A stretch of DNA of 35,961 nt from Clostridiales bacterium (GCA_022764045.1 JALERU010000064.1:1-35961), one strand, 5' to 3'; counted from the stretch's first letter, positions 7,331 through 14,858 are shown. Notes: generated by a model from the sequence alone, not told the origin. Program-made: numbers and translations.

Positions 7331-8617
7331 ATGCTGGACATCAAGCGCATCAAGGAAGACCCGGAAAAGGTCAAGGCCGGCCTACGGGCCAAGGAAGTAG
7401 ACTGCGACCAGGAGGTGGACCGCATCCTGGAGCTGGACAAGGCCCGCCGGGACATCATCTTTGCCACCGAGCAGATGAAGGCCGAGCAGAATAAGGTTTC
7501 CAAGACCATCCCCCAGCTAAAAAAGGCCGGGGAGGACACCGCCCCCGTCTTCAAGCGCATGGGTGAGCTGAAAGCCCAGATCGCCGCCAAGGACGAGGAG
7601 CTGCGCACCGTGGAGGCCGAGTACCGCACCCTGATGCTCTCCCTGCCCAACCTGCCCGACGACGACCTGAAGCCCGGCGGCAAGGAAAACAACGAGCCCC
7701 TGCGCTACTTCGGTGAGCCCCACAAGTTTGACTTCGAGCCCAAGCACCATGTGGACCTGTGCACCGACCTGGGCTTCATCGACTACACCCGAGGGGTAAA
7801 GCTGGCCGGCTCCGGCTTCTGGATGTACACCGGCCTGGGCGCCCGCCTGGAGTGGGCCCTGCTGAACTATTTCATCGACACCCACCTGGCCGATGGCTAT
7901 GAGTTCATCCTGCCCCCCCACATGCTGGAGTACCAGTGCGGCGAGACCGCTGGCCAGTTCCCCAAGTTCGCCGACGAGGTCTATAAGATCCAGAACCCCA
8001 CCGACGACCGGGTCCACTACATGCTCCCCACCGCCGAGGCCGCCCTGGCCAGCGTCTACCGGGACGAGATCCTGGCCGAGGCCGACCTGCCCAAGAAGTT
8101 CTTCGCCTACACCCCCTGCTTCCGCCGGGAGGCCGGTTCCGCCCGGGCCGAGGAGCGGGGCATGGTCCGGGGCCATCAGTTTAATAAGGTAGAGATGTTC
8201 CAGTTCACCCGCCCCGAGGACTCCAACGACGCCTTCGACGAGCTGGTCACCAAGGCCGAAAACCTGGTCAAGGGCCTGGGCTTCCACTTCCGCACCGTGA
8301 AGCTGGCCGCCGGCGACTGCTCCGCCTCCATGGCACGGACCTATGACATCGAGATCCAGATCCCCTCTATGCAGGGCTATAAAGAGGTCTCTTCCGTCTC
8401 CAACGCCCGGGACTACCAGGCCCGCCGGGGCAACATCCGCTTCCGCCGGGAGAGCACCGGAAAGCCTGAGTTCCTCCACACCCTCAACGGCTCGGGCCTG
8501 GCCACCAGCCGCATCTTCCCGGCCATGGTGGAGCAAAATCAGCTGAAGGACGGCAGCATCAAGGTGCCGGAGGTGCTTCAGAAGTATCTGGGTGGTATGG
8601 AGATCATCAGCCGCTGA
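7331..8617 (+). CDS. serS: Seryl-tRNA synthetase
   Basis: The 428-residue class II synthetase charges tRNA-Ser. It starts MLDIKRI, has an N-terminal antiparallel coiled-coil arm (about residues 20-110), TAEAALASVYRDEIL, motif 2 CFRREAGSARAEERGMVRGHQF, the EVSSVSNARDYQARR segment and motif 3 LNGSGLATSR. I choose ATG 7331 because GAGGTG lies seven bases upstream; a GTG at 7322 would add three residues without support. The gene ends IISR-stop, but a second copy of its last 28 codons ending IISRKK-stop lies 211 bp downstream. The present C-terminus is therefore probably not the ancestral one. Confidence 0.96.
   Translation: MLDIKRIKEDPEKVKAGLRAKEVDCDQEVDRILELDKARRDIIFATEQMKAEQNKVSKTIPQLKKAGEDTAPVFKRMGELKAQIAAKDEELRTVEAEYRTLMLSLPNLPDDDLKPGGKENNEPLRYFGEPHKFDFEPKHHVDLCTDLGFIDYTRGVKLAGSGFWMYTGLGARLEWALLNYFIDTHLADGYEFILPPHMLEYQCGETAGQFPKFADEVYKIQNPTDDRVHYMLPTAEAALASVYRDEILAEADLPKKFFAYTPCFRREAGSARAEERGMVRGHQFNKVEMFQFTRPEDSNDAFDELVTKAENLVKGLGFHFRTVKLAAGDCSASMARTYDIEIQIPSMQGYKEVSSVSNARDYQARRGNIRFRRESTGKPEFLHTLNGSGLATSRIFPAMVEQNQLKDGSIKVPEVLQKYLGGMEIISR
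8529..8613 (+). repeat. Direct repeat, serS tail copy 1 (inside serS)
   Basis: These 85 bp recur at 8740-8824. Five bases differ between the copies, in four codons (Leu, Val, Gly, Arg), and every change is synonymous over 28 codons. Identity stops one codon before the serS stop. Confidence 0.93.
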
Positions 8618-8739
8618 TTTTGCGGAACCATACCAAGCATTTCCGGAGGAAATCTTGCCGCAGGGCGAATTCATTTCGCCCGAGGAAGTAAAATCTGTCC
8701 GCCGGGGGTTCCCCGGCCAGGCAAAGCCTGGTTGGGGAA
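8614..8739 (+). repeat. Tail-associated hairpin element, serS version
   Basis: This 126-bp stretch lies between the two serS tail copies. It forms four consecutive hairpins: ATTTCC/GGAAAT, GGGCGAA/TTCGCCC, CCGGGG/CCCCGG and CCAGG/CCTGG. The core CTTGCCGCAGGGCGAATTC and GAGGAAGTAAAATC parts match the element downstream of aspS at 17830-17880, where the hairpin stems carry paired compensatory changes. Confidence 0.8.
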
Positions 8740-8834
8740 TGGAGCAAAATCAGTTAAAGGACGGCAGCATCAAGGTACCGGAGGTGCTTCAGAAGTATCT
8801 GGGCGGTATGGAGATCATCAGCCGGAAAAAGTGA
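8740..8834 (+). pseudogene. Orphan serS 3' fragment (tail copy 2)
   Basis: The fragment encodes the last 28 residues of SerRS plus two lysines and a stop (…IISRKK). It lies in frame with an ATG at 8739-8741, so a 31-codon ORF exists, with a poor GGGGA site two bases upstream. Substitutions relative to copy 1 are all synonymous, which argues against slow decay of a dead duplicate. I infer it to be the displaced original end of serS. Confidence 0.8.
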
Positions 8835-8894
8835 GCAATCCCCCACATCCCCATCCAAAAACAAAAAGAGAATGAGAATGAAGGAGCAGCAATC

Positions 8895-9386
8895 ATGTCA
8901 GACGAAAAGAAATCCGCCACCAAGAAAGCCCGGGGTCTGATCGGTGAATTCAAGGCATTCATCAGCCGGGGCAACGTGATAGATATGGCCGTCGGCGTCA
9001 TCATCGCCACCGCCTTTGGCAAGATCACTACCTCCCTGGTCAACGATGTGGTTATGCCCGCCATCCAGTATTTCATCGGCTCGGCAGACACCAGTTCCAT
9101 GAACATCGTCCTCCAGCCCGCCGTAGTGGAAAACGGCGAGGTCATCAGCGAGGCCATCACCATCGGCATCGGCACCTTTATCGGCACCATCATCGACTTC
9201 CTGCTGGTGGCCCTGGTGGTCTTCCTGGTGATTAAGGCCATGAACACCGCCAAGGATAAGGCCGAGGCTCTGGCCCACCGGAAGAAGGAAGAGGAAGCCG
9301 CCGCCGAAGAGCCCCCCGCCCCCTCCAAGGAGGAAGTCCTGCTCACCGAGATCCGCGACCTGCTGCGGGAGCAGAAGAAACAGTAA
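8895..9386 (+). CDS. mscL: Large-conductance mechanosensitive channel MscL
   Basis: The homopentameric membrane channel opens on hypo-osmotic shock. The protein has 163 residues. A short charged N-terminus leads to EFKAFISRGNVIDMAVGVIIATAFGKI, the amphipathic helix plus pore-lining TM1 with its conserved glycines. A periplasmic loop and TM2 (about residues 92-115, IGTFIGTIIDFLLVALVVFLVI) follow, then a C-terminal acidic helical bundle. The tail is longer than in E. coli and rich in Glu, Ala and Pro. The ribosome binding site GAAGGAG is nine bases upstream. The next gene starts 11 bases after the stop, so the two are probably co-transcribed. Confidence 0.96.
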   Translation: MSDEKKSATKKARGLIGEFKAFISRGNVIDMAVGVIIATAFGKITTSLVNDVVMPAIQYFIGSADTSSMNIVLQPAVVENGEVISEAITIGIGTFIGTIIDFLLVALVVFLVIKAMNTAKDKAEALAHRKKEEEAAAEEPPAPSKEEVLLTEIRDLLREQKKQ

Positions 9387-9397
9387 GGAGACCTCCA

Positions 9398-9583
9398 ATG
9401 GAACCAGAAGAACGCAAAGACGAAGCCCTTTCCCAGGAGGAGCCCCCTGCCCCGGAAGAGAAGCCCTATCAGCCATACAGCCCCAAGGCCCGGATGTGGG
9501 CCTGGATCGGGATCGCCTTTATGATCTTCCTGACCATTATGTATGCCTACGCCTTTGCTTCCGGCTCGATTCTGAATGTTTGA
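9398..9583 (+). CDS. Small single-pass membrane protein (unknown)
   Basis: The 61-residue protein has no recognised family. It has an acidic Pro/Glu-rich N-terminus, then one transmembrane helix (about residues 33-52, MWAWIGIAFMIFLTIMYAYA) and a short tail. AAGGAG stands seven bases before the ATG. It overlaps the leader of rsmG and sits tightly between mscL and rsmG, so it is probably translated in the same operon. Confidence 0.75.
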   Translation: MEPEERKDEALSQEEPPAPEEKPYQPYSPKARMWAWIGIAFMIFLTIMYAYAFASGSILNV

Positions 9584-9593
9584 GGTGATCCCA

Positions 9594-10313
9594 TTGACAG
9601 AGCAAGACAGAGACCGTTTGCGCCAAGGTCTGGACCGCCTGGGGGTGGCTTACACCCAGGAGGCCGAGGACAAGCTGGCCCTCTACTGCCACCGCCTGCT
9701 GGAGAAAAACCAGGTGATGAACCTAACGGCCATCACCGACCCGGCGGAGGTGGTGAAGCTCCACTTTTTGGACAGCGCCGCCCTGCTGCCCACCAAGGCC
9801 CTGGGAGGGCGGAAGATCATCGACGTGGGCACCGGCGCGGGCTTCCCCGGCCTGGTGCTCAAGCTCCTGGACCCCACCATCCGCCTGACCCTGCTGGACA
9901 GCCTGGGCAAGCGGATCACCTGGCTCACCCAGTTGTGCCAGGAGCTGGCCCTGCCCGACGTGGTCCTCATCAAGGGCCGGGCGGAGGAGCTCTCCCACCG
10001 GAAGACCCACCGGGAGGCCTACGACGTGGCCGTCTCCCGGGCCCTGGCTTCCATGCCTGTGCTCTCGGAGCTCTGCCTGCCTTACGTGAAGCCCGGCGGC
10101 CTGTTTTTGGCCATGAAGAGCAACAAGACCGACGAGGAGATCGCCGCCGCCGAAGACATCGTCCACACCCTGGGGGGCGAAAAGCCCTTTGTGATGGACT
10201 ATCTCATCCCCGGCACCGAGGTCTACCACCGGGTGGTCACCGTTTTCAAAAGCCGTCCCACCCCCGGGACTTACCCCCGAAAATGGGCGAAGATGAAGGA
10301 AACAAAAATTTAG
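9594..10313 (+). CDS. rsmG: 16S rRNA (guanine-527-N7)-methyltransferase RsmG (GidB)
   Basis: The SAM-dependent enzyme methylates G527 of 16S rRNA. Its 239 residues match the family length. The SAM-binding motif VGTGAGFPG lies at residues 78-86, preceded by NLTAITDPAEVVKLHFLDS. VSRALASMPVLSELCLPYVKPGG follows near 150. I prefer the TTG start at 9594, which has GAGGTG seven bases upstream and gives MTEQDRD. An ATG at 9576 would add six residues with no ribosome binding site. In many Firmicutes rsmG sits next to noc-parA-parB near the origin; here it lies 2.8 kb downstream of parB. Confidence 0.94.
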   Translation: MTEQDRDRLRQGLDRLGVAYTQEAEDKLALYCHRLLEKNQVMNLTAITDPAEVVKLHFLDSAALLPTKALGGRKIIDVGTGAGFPGLVLKLLDPTIRLTLLDSLGKRITWLTQLCQELALPDVVLIKGRAEELSHRKTHREAYDVAVSRALASMPVLSELCLPYVKPGGLFLAMKSNKTDEEIAAAEDIVHTLGGEKPFVMDYLIPGTEVYHRVVTVFKSRPTPGTYPRKWAKMKETKI

Positions 10314-10333
10314 TGTCTTTGCACAAAAAGTGG

Positions 10334-10362
10334 TTGCAAGGATTGTGGGATTATGATACAAT
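10334..10362 (+). promoter_or_regulatory. Promoter of the MinD-like gene
   Basis: TTGCAA (10334-10339) and TACAAT (10357-10362) are 17 bases apart. The start would be near 10369, giving a very short leader. Confidence 0.7.
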
Positions 10363-10389
10363 AAAGCAGAAGTTTCAGGAGGAATGGCT

Positions 10390-11127
10390 GTGGGCAGCGT
10401 AATCGTCATCACATCCGGGAAGGGCGGCACGGGAAAGACCTCTCTCACAGGGGGTCTCGCCGCCGCTCTGGCAAGCCAGGGGCAAAAGGTCCTCTGCATC
10501 GACGCCGATGTGGGCCTGCGCAACCTGGATATCACCCTGGGAATGACCGACGCGGCGCTGATGGATTTCAGCGACGTGATCGCCGGCCGGTGCCAGCTGC
10601 ACCGGGCGGTCGCGCCCCACCCCTCTGTTTCCAATTTGTATCTTCTCACCGCGCCTCTCACCCTGCCGGAGGATTTCCCCGGAGAGAGGGGCTGGCAGGC
10701 CCTGCTGGAGCAGGCCCGTCCGGCCTACGATTTCATTCTCATCGACTCCCCCGCCGGCCTCGGCGCGGGCTTCCGCATGGCGGTCTGCGGCGCGGACCGG
10801 GCCATTGTGGTGGCGGTGAGCGACCCCTCCTCTCTGCGGGACGCCCAGCGGGTGGTCAGCCAGCTTTCCCAGTTGGAGCAGGTTCATCTGGTGGTCAATC
10901 GGGTCCGCCCCCGGCTGCTGCGCCGGCAGGGGGCCACCATTGACGACGCCATGGACACCGCCGGCCTCCCCCTTTTGGGCCTGGTGCCCGAGGATGCCAA
11001 GGTGGTCCTGGCTGCCAGCGGCGGACGCCTGGTCTCCCAGCTTACCCAGCGGGGGGCCGCCCAGGCCTACGCCAACATCGCCCGCCGCTTAACCGGCCAG
11101 CAGACGCCGTTGATGAAGATCTACTGA
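10390..11127 (+). CDS. MinD-like P-loop ATPase lacking the membrane-targeting tail
   Basis: The 245-residue ATPase belongs to the MinD/ParA superfamily. Deviant Walker A KGGTGKTS is at residues 11-18, VLCIDADVGLRNLDITLG (34-51) is the MinD signature, and Walker B is FILIDSPAGLG. MinD recruits MinC to the membrane to place the septum. B. subtilis MinD continues past NIARR…VPL into an amphipathic membrane helix; this protein stops at LTGQQTPLMKIY, so the helix is missing. No minC or minE is adjacent. I choose GTG 10390, with AGGAGG seven bases upstream, because the ATG at 10384 is only one base from that site. It may be a divergent MinD, or a FlhG- or septum-site-like paralogue with another job. 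Confidence 0.85.
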   Translation: MGSVIVITSGKGGTGKTSLTGGLAAALASQGQKVLCIDADVGLRNLDITLGMTDAALMDFSDVIAGRCQLHRAVAPHPSVSNLYLLTAPLTLPEDFPGERGWQALLEQARPAYDFILIDSPAGLGAGFRMAVCGADRAIVVAVSDPSSLRDAQRVVSQLSQLEQVHLVVNRVRPRLLRRQGATIDDAMDTAGLPLLGLVPEDAKVVLAASGGRLVSQLTQRGAAQAYANIARRLTGQQTPLMKIY

Positions 11128-11230
11128 AACAGAGGGGAGGGACCCCCCAGTTCTCCCATTAGTTTTCCCGGTGACCTCTCCCCAAGAAGACCAAAGCAGG
11201 GACGTCACCCACAGCGAAAGGATGAGTCAT

Positions 11231-11647
11231 ATGAATATCGCTTTGATGAGTCATGATCACAAGAAAGAGCTGATGGTCCAGTTCTGCATTGCCTACTGCG
11301 GCGTGTTGTCCAAACACACCGTATGCGCCACCAATACCACCGGCCGCTTGGTGGCCGAGGCAACGGGACTTCCCGTCCGTCTGTTCCTCTCCCACGCCCA
11401 CGGCGGCAGCCAGCAGATCGGCGCCCGGATCGCCTATAACGAGATCGACATGGTGCTGTTCTTCTCCGACCCCCAGTCCAGCGACTTAGATCCTGACCTG
11501 AAATATATCAACCAGATGTGCGACCAGTACAACATTCCTTTCGCCACCAACGCTGCCACGGCAGAGATTCTGATTCACGGTCTGGAGCGAGGGGATCTGG
11601 ATTGGAGAGAGATCATCAACCCCGCCCTCAAGCCGGTTACCGTCTGA
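11231..11647 (+). CDS. mgsA: Methylglyoxal synthase-like protein with altered active site
   Basis: The 138-residue protein has the MGS fold: NIALMSHDHKKELMVQFC at the N-terminus, TNTTGRLVAEATGL, an SHAHGGSQQIGARIAYNEID loop and PFATNAATAEIL. The classic enzyme turns dihydroxyacetone phosphate into methylglyoxal. The His-Asp pair near residue 8 is kept. However, the family's GGDQQ catalytic aspartate (Asp71 in E. coli) is Ser60 here, and the DPLxxxPHDPDV histidine (His98) is replaced (DPQSSDLDPDL). Catalysis is therefore doubtful or changed. ATG 11231 gives the family start and has AAAGG nine bases upstream; an in-frame ATG nine bases earlier is also possible. A terminator follows. The gene symbol is by family only. 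Confidence 0.82.
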   Translation: MNIALMSHDHKKELMVQFCIAYCGVLSKHTVCATNTTGRLVAEATGLPVRLFLSHAHGGSQQIGARIAYNEIDMVLFFSDPQSSDLDPDLKYINQMCDQYNIPFATNAATAEILIHGLERGDLDWREIINPALKPVTV

Positions 11648-11665
11648 GGCCCAAAGGTTAAGAGC

Positions 11666-11714
11666 AAAAATGCGTCCTCGTTCCGGCTTGGCCAGGGACG
11701 AAGGCGCATTTTTT
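11666..11714 (+). terminator. Terminator of the mgsA-like gene
   Basis: AAAAATGCG pairs with CGCATTTTTT, with additional CCTCGT/ACGAAGG pairing inside; a T run of six closes it. Confidence 0.88.
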
Positions 11715-11735
11715 GTGGAGGTTGGGATCGGAGAA

Positions 11736-12004
11736 CCCTGCCACGGAAAAAGGTGGCAACGATGCCCATCTACCCGCCGATGCACCACATCGCCCCCTTA
11801 TCAGACGCCTCCGGCGCCAGCTTCCCCCCAAGGGGAAGCCTACGTGCTATGCTACGTTGCGGTTTTTGCTACGGTAGTTTTCTACATAAGCCTTCCAGGG
11901 CTTGCCAAAAGCCTTCCCCTGGGGGGGAAGGTGGGCCGGCCCTTCGGGCCGGGTCGGATGAGGGCGAGCGTCGAGGTCCCCCACGGCGTCGGTAATAGAC
12001 GCAC
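11736..12004 (+). repeat. Repeat family A, copy A3 (tandem with A4)
   Basis: A full unit from CCCTGCCACGG to GTAATAGACGCAC, in the same orientation as the flanking genes. The variable hairpin is the GACGCC/GGCGCC version. Confidence 0.85.
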
Positions 12005-12275
12005 TGGCGTAAGGTGGCAACGGGATTCCTCTACCCCCCGTTACTACGAAATCGCCCCCTCATCAGTCACCTTCGGTGACAGCTTCCCCCCAAGGGGAAG
12101 CCTACGCTACTACGGTACGTTGGGGTGATTGCTACGATATTTTTCTACATAAGCCACACAGGGCTTTGCCAAAAGCCTTCCCCTGGGGGGGAAGGTGGGC
12201 CGGCCCTTCGGGCCGGGTCGGATGAGGGCGAGCCTGGAGGATTCCACAGCGTAGGAAATAGCCCCACCAACCCCA
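12005..12275 (+). repeat. Repeat family A, copy A4 (tandem with A3)
   Basis: It begins TGGCGTAAGGTGGCAACGG directly after A3 and ends near AAATAGCCCCACCAACC, about 40 bp before hisS. The variable hairpin here is GTCACC-ttc-GGTGAC, a compensated version of the GTCAGC/GCTGAC stem in other copies. Confidence 0.85.
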
Positions 12276-12313
12276 CCCCCCATAGACACTACAAAGAAAG
12301 CGAGGTTTCTCCC

Positions 12314-13690
12314 ATGGAACCCAAAGAAAAAACCACCCGCATGAAACCCCGGACCCTGTCCGGTTTTATGGAGCTCCTCCCCGCCCCCCAAACCCAGTTT
12401 GAGCGGATGCTGGAAAAGCTCCGGGCCACCTACAGCCTCTACGGCTTCACCCCCCTGGACACTCCCGTCATCGAGTCGGCGGAGATCCTGCTGGCAAAGG
12501 GGGGCGGCGAGACCGAGAAGCAGATCTATCGCTTCACCAAGGGGGACAGCGACCTGGCCCTCCGCTTTGACCTGACCGTCCCCCTGGCCAAGTATGTGGC
12601 CCTCCACTACGCCGACCTGGCCTTCCCCTTCCGCCGGTATCAAATCGGCAAGGTCTACCGGGGCGAGCGGGCCCAGCGGGGCCGGTTCCGGGAGTTTTAC
12701 CAGTGCGACATCGACGTCATCGGCGACGGCAAGCTGGATATCTCCAACGAGGCGGAGATCCCCGCCATCATCTACCAGGCCTTCACCTCCCTGGGCCTGG
12801 AGAAGTTCAAGATCCGGGTGAACAACCGGAAGATTCTCACCGGCTTTTACGACATGCAGGGCCTGGCCGGCCAGGCCGGGGAGATCATGCGCACGGTGGA
12901 CAAGCTGGATAAGATCGGTGCGGACAAGGTGAAGGCCCTTCTCATAGAAGGGGGCGTGGCCGAAGACGCCGCCGCCGAAATTTTGAAGTTCATCGCCATC
13001 ACCGGCTCCAACGCAGAGGTGCTCTCCGCCCTGGAGGCCTACCGGGGCCGCAGCGAGATCTTTGACCAGGGCCTGGAGGAGCTGGGGGCCGTGGTGAAAT
13101 ACCTGGGCTCCTTCGGGGTGCCCGAGGACCACTTCGCCGTGGACCTCACCATCGCCCGGGGTCTGGATTACTACACCGGCACCGTCTACGAAACCGTCAT
13201 GCTGGACCACCCGGAAATCGGTTCCATCTGCTCCGGCGGCCGGTACGACAACCTGGCCGAGTATTACACCGACAAAAAGCTCCCCGGGGTGGGCATTTCC
13301 ATCGGCCTGACCCGCCTGTTCTATGTGCTGGGGGAGCAGGGCTACCTCAACGATGAGCTGGTAACGGCCCCTGCCGACGCCCTCATTCTCCCCATGACCG
13401 AGGACCTCACCTCCGCCATTTCCTTTGCCACCCAGCTCCGCCAGGCCGGGGTCCGGGCCCAGATCTATGGGGAGCAGAAGAAGTTCAAGGCCAAGATGAG
13501 CTACGCCGACAAGCTGAAAATCCCCTATGTGGTCTTCCTGGGGGAGGACGAGATTGCCCAAGGGGTGGTCAAGGTCAAGGATATGGCCACCGGCGACCAG
13601 CAGGCCCTGGCCCCCGACCAGGCGGTCCAGACCATCGCCGCCGCCATGGCCCAGCGGGCCCAGGGCAAGCCCATCCGGGAAACCTACTGA
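12314..13690 (+). CDS. hisS: Histidyl-tRNA synthetase
   Basis: The 458-residue class II synthetase charges tRNA-His. Motif 1 region SLYGFTPLDTPVIE, RFDLTVPLAKYVA, motif 2 KVYRGERAQRGRFREFYQCDIDVIG, the HisA-type signature IARGLDYYTGTVYE and motif 3 GVGISIGLTRL are all present, followed by a C-terminal anticodon-binding domain (about residues 360-450). The QRGRFREFYQCD variant belongs to the HisRS branch shared with archaea and some Clostridia. ATG 12314 gives MEPKEKTTRM; the upstream site (GAGG at -12) is mediocre. The gene follows two tandem A repeats, and a terminator with several hairpins follows it. Confidence 0.95.
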   Translation: MEPKEKTTRMKPRTLSGFMELLPAPQTQFERMLEKLRATYSLYGFTPLDTPVIESAEILLAKGGGETEKQIYRFTKGDSDLALRFDLTVPLAKYVALHYADLAFPFRRYQIGKVYRGERAQRGRFREFYQCDIDVIGDGKLDISNEAEIPAIIYQAFTSLGLEKFKIRVNNRKILTGFYDMQGLAGQAGEIMRTVDKLDKIGADKVKALLIEGGVAEDAAAEILKFIAITGSNAEVLSALEAYRGRSEIFDQGLEELGAVVKYLGSFGVPEDHFAVDLTIARGLDYYTGTVYETVMLDHPEIGSICSGGRYDNLAEYYTDKKLPGVGISIGLTRLFYVLGEQGYLNDELVTAPADALILPMTEDLTSAISFATQLRQAGVRAQIYGEQKKFKAKMSYADKLKIPYVVFLGEDEIAQGVVKVKDMATGDQQALAPDQAVQTIAAAMAQRAQGKPIRETY

Positions 13691-13694
13691 TACT

Positions 13695-13761
13695 ATCATT
13701 CGTTAAAAAGTAGGCTTTGCAAAAGGCTACTTTTTATAGCACCACAGGTGCGTCGAATGAT
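13695..13761 (+). terminator. Terminator of hisS nested in an outer inverted repeat
   Basis: The stem AAAAAGTAG/CTACTTTTT (13705-13735) ends in a T run. It is enclosed by ATCATTCG (13695-13702) and CGAATGAT (13754-13761), and a small GCACC/GGTGC hairpin (13739-13751) sits between. Confidence 0.85.
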
Positions 13762-13771
13762 GTATGAGACG

Positions 13772-13850
13772 TCTTTTCAGCGGCAAAGCCGCTGAAAAGA
13801 GCAACGCGTTCGCGTTGCTGATTCCATAAAAACTTTGTTTTTATGGAATC
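13772..13850. repeat. Array of three perfect hairpins before the paralogue cluster
   Basis: Back-to-back perfect palindromes: a 13-bp stem with an AAA loop (13772-13800), a 9-bp stem AGCAACGCG/CGCGTTGCT (13800-13819) and a 14-bp stem with a TTT loop (13820-13850). None has the T run of a simple terminator except the last, whose stem is itself A/T-rich. Confidence 0.8.
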
Positions 13851-13874
13851 ATAGTATGAAAAAGGAGAACTGCC

Positions 13875-14345
13875 ATGGCAAGACAAGGTATGAAAAAAGA
13901 GGGGGCTGTGGGCCTCATCCTCATCGCCATCATCATCGTGGTGGCCGTTCTGGCTTTCCGGCCCAAGGGGCTGGAGGCGGCCCTGGGGGGCGGCTTTGAC
14001 ACCGCTGAGGTGACCAAGATCGGTGTGGTGCTGGTTCCCGCGAGCGGAGATCAGATCTCCACGGAGGTCCTCGCCACCGACGAGGAGTTCCCCAAGCTGC
14101 TGGCCGTCCTTCAGGAGCCCTCCTACTCCCGCACCAACGCCAAGGACGACCAGATCACCCTGGAGTACCAGGTGTACATTAGCTTCGCCAACGACGAAGC
14201 CTGGGCCTGGCGCTACCAATTCCAAGGGGGCAAGCTCATCCAAGCCGGCCCCTCCGGCAAGCCGAAAACCTACCAGATCTCCGGCGGCCAGGCCACCCAG
14301 CAGAAGATTTTGGACTACTGCCTGACCCTGATGGAGGAGGACTGA
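13875..14345 (+). CDS. Membrane-anchored protein, paralogue 1 of 3 (unknown)
   Basis: Of its 156 residues, about 10-27 form one N-terminal transmembrane helix (GAVGLILIAIIIVVAVLAF), followed by a predicted extracytoplasmic domain. The domain shares a pattern with the next two genes: a short arginine/proline turn (FRPKGLEAALGGGFDTAEV), a beta-rich middle with ITLEYQVYISF and a closing QQKILDYCL segment. I recognise no named family. AAAAAGGAG precedes the ATG by eight bases. It is the first gene of a three-gene cluster whose spacing and overlap indicate one transcript. It could sense or buffer something at the cell surface, but nothing in the sequence says what. Confidence 0.8.
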   Translation: MARQGMKKEGAVGLILIAIIIVVAVLAFRPKGLEAALGGGFDTAEVTKIGVVLVPASGDQISTEVLATDEEFPKLLAVLQEPSYSRTNAKDDQITLEYQVYISFANDEAWAWRYQFQGGKLIQAGPSGKPKTYQISGGQATQQKILDYCLTLMEED

Positions 14346-14363
14346 CCCCGAAAGGAGGTCCCT

Positions 14364-14858
14364 ATGACCCCCAAGACCAAGAAGCGCCTATGCGTTGTGA
14401 TCCTGCTGGCCGTGGCGGCGACGGCGGTACTTTTCCTCCTTTTCCGTCCCCGCACCTTCGCCCAGACCATGGGCCCGGACTACGATCCAAGGCAAATCCA
14501 GGAGATCACGGCCTCCCTTAGCCCGGTCAAAAGGGACGAACCAAGCCGGCACGTCATCCTTGCCCCAGGGGACCCGGCAACGAAAGAATTCCTGACCCTG
14601 CTGGAAAGCCACACCTATCCACCTGTTTATTCTGATGTAGGGGGGCATCCTGTGACCCTGGACTACAAGGTTACGTTGTTCATCCCATTCCAAGAGGAAA
14701 CGGGCTCCGCCGCATTCCTGTCCTTTACCGGCAATCCCCAGATCCAAATTTTCGTCTTTGGCACCACCAGCGCGGGGACCTACAAGCTCAGCGAAGCCGC
14801 CCAGCAGGAATTGCTGGACCTGCTGCTGAAACAGCCCTATGAGGAGCAAACCCAATGA
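14364..14858 (+). CDS. Membrane-anchored protein, paralogue 2 of 3 (unknown)
   Basis: This 164-residue paralogue has a Lys-rich start, a transmembrane helix at about residues 9-26 (LCVVILLAVAATAVLFLLF), FRPRTFAQTMGPDYDPRQI, PGDPATKEFLTLLE, VTLDYKVTLFIPF and QQELLDLLL at the end. These match, block by block, the patterns of genes 1 and 3. It starts 18 bases after gene 1 with AAAGGAGG upstream, and its stop overlaps the start of gene 3 as ATGA. It is more diverged than gene 3 in the middle of the domain. Function is unknown. Confidence 0.8.
   Translation: MTPKTKKRLCVVILLAVAATAVLFLLFRPRTFAQTMGPDYDPRQIQEITASLSPVKRDEPSRHVILAPGDPATKEFLTLLESHTYPPVYSDVGGHPVTLDYKVTLFIPFQEETGSAAFLSFTGNPQIQIFVFGTTSAGTYKLSEAAQQELLDLLLKQPYEEQTQ

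Noticed and set aside
8592-8834. An 80-codon gene spanning the serS end, the spacer and the second tail
   Set aside because: It begins in another frame inside serS at a GTG with no ribosome binding site, and the related spacer after aspS is out of frame with its tail. The open frame is probably accidental.
12005-12313. T-box leader for hisS (also considered for serS and aspS)
   Set aside because: AAGGTGGCAACGG in the A repeat resembles the T-box GGTGGnACCGCG phrase, but the same words occur in all A repeats regardless of the next gene, and no specifier stem or antiterminator pair is present.
13820-13850. Attenuator or terminator in front of the three-paralogue cluster
   Set aside because: The stem is perfect but lacks a following T run, and the cluster's ribosome binding site begins soon after it, so termination here is not supported.
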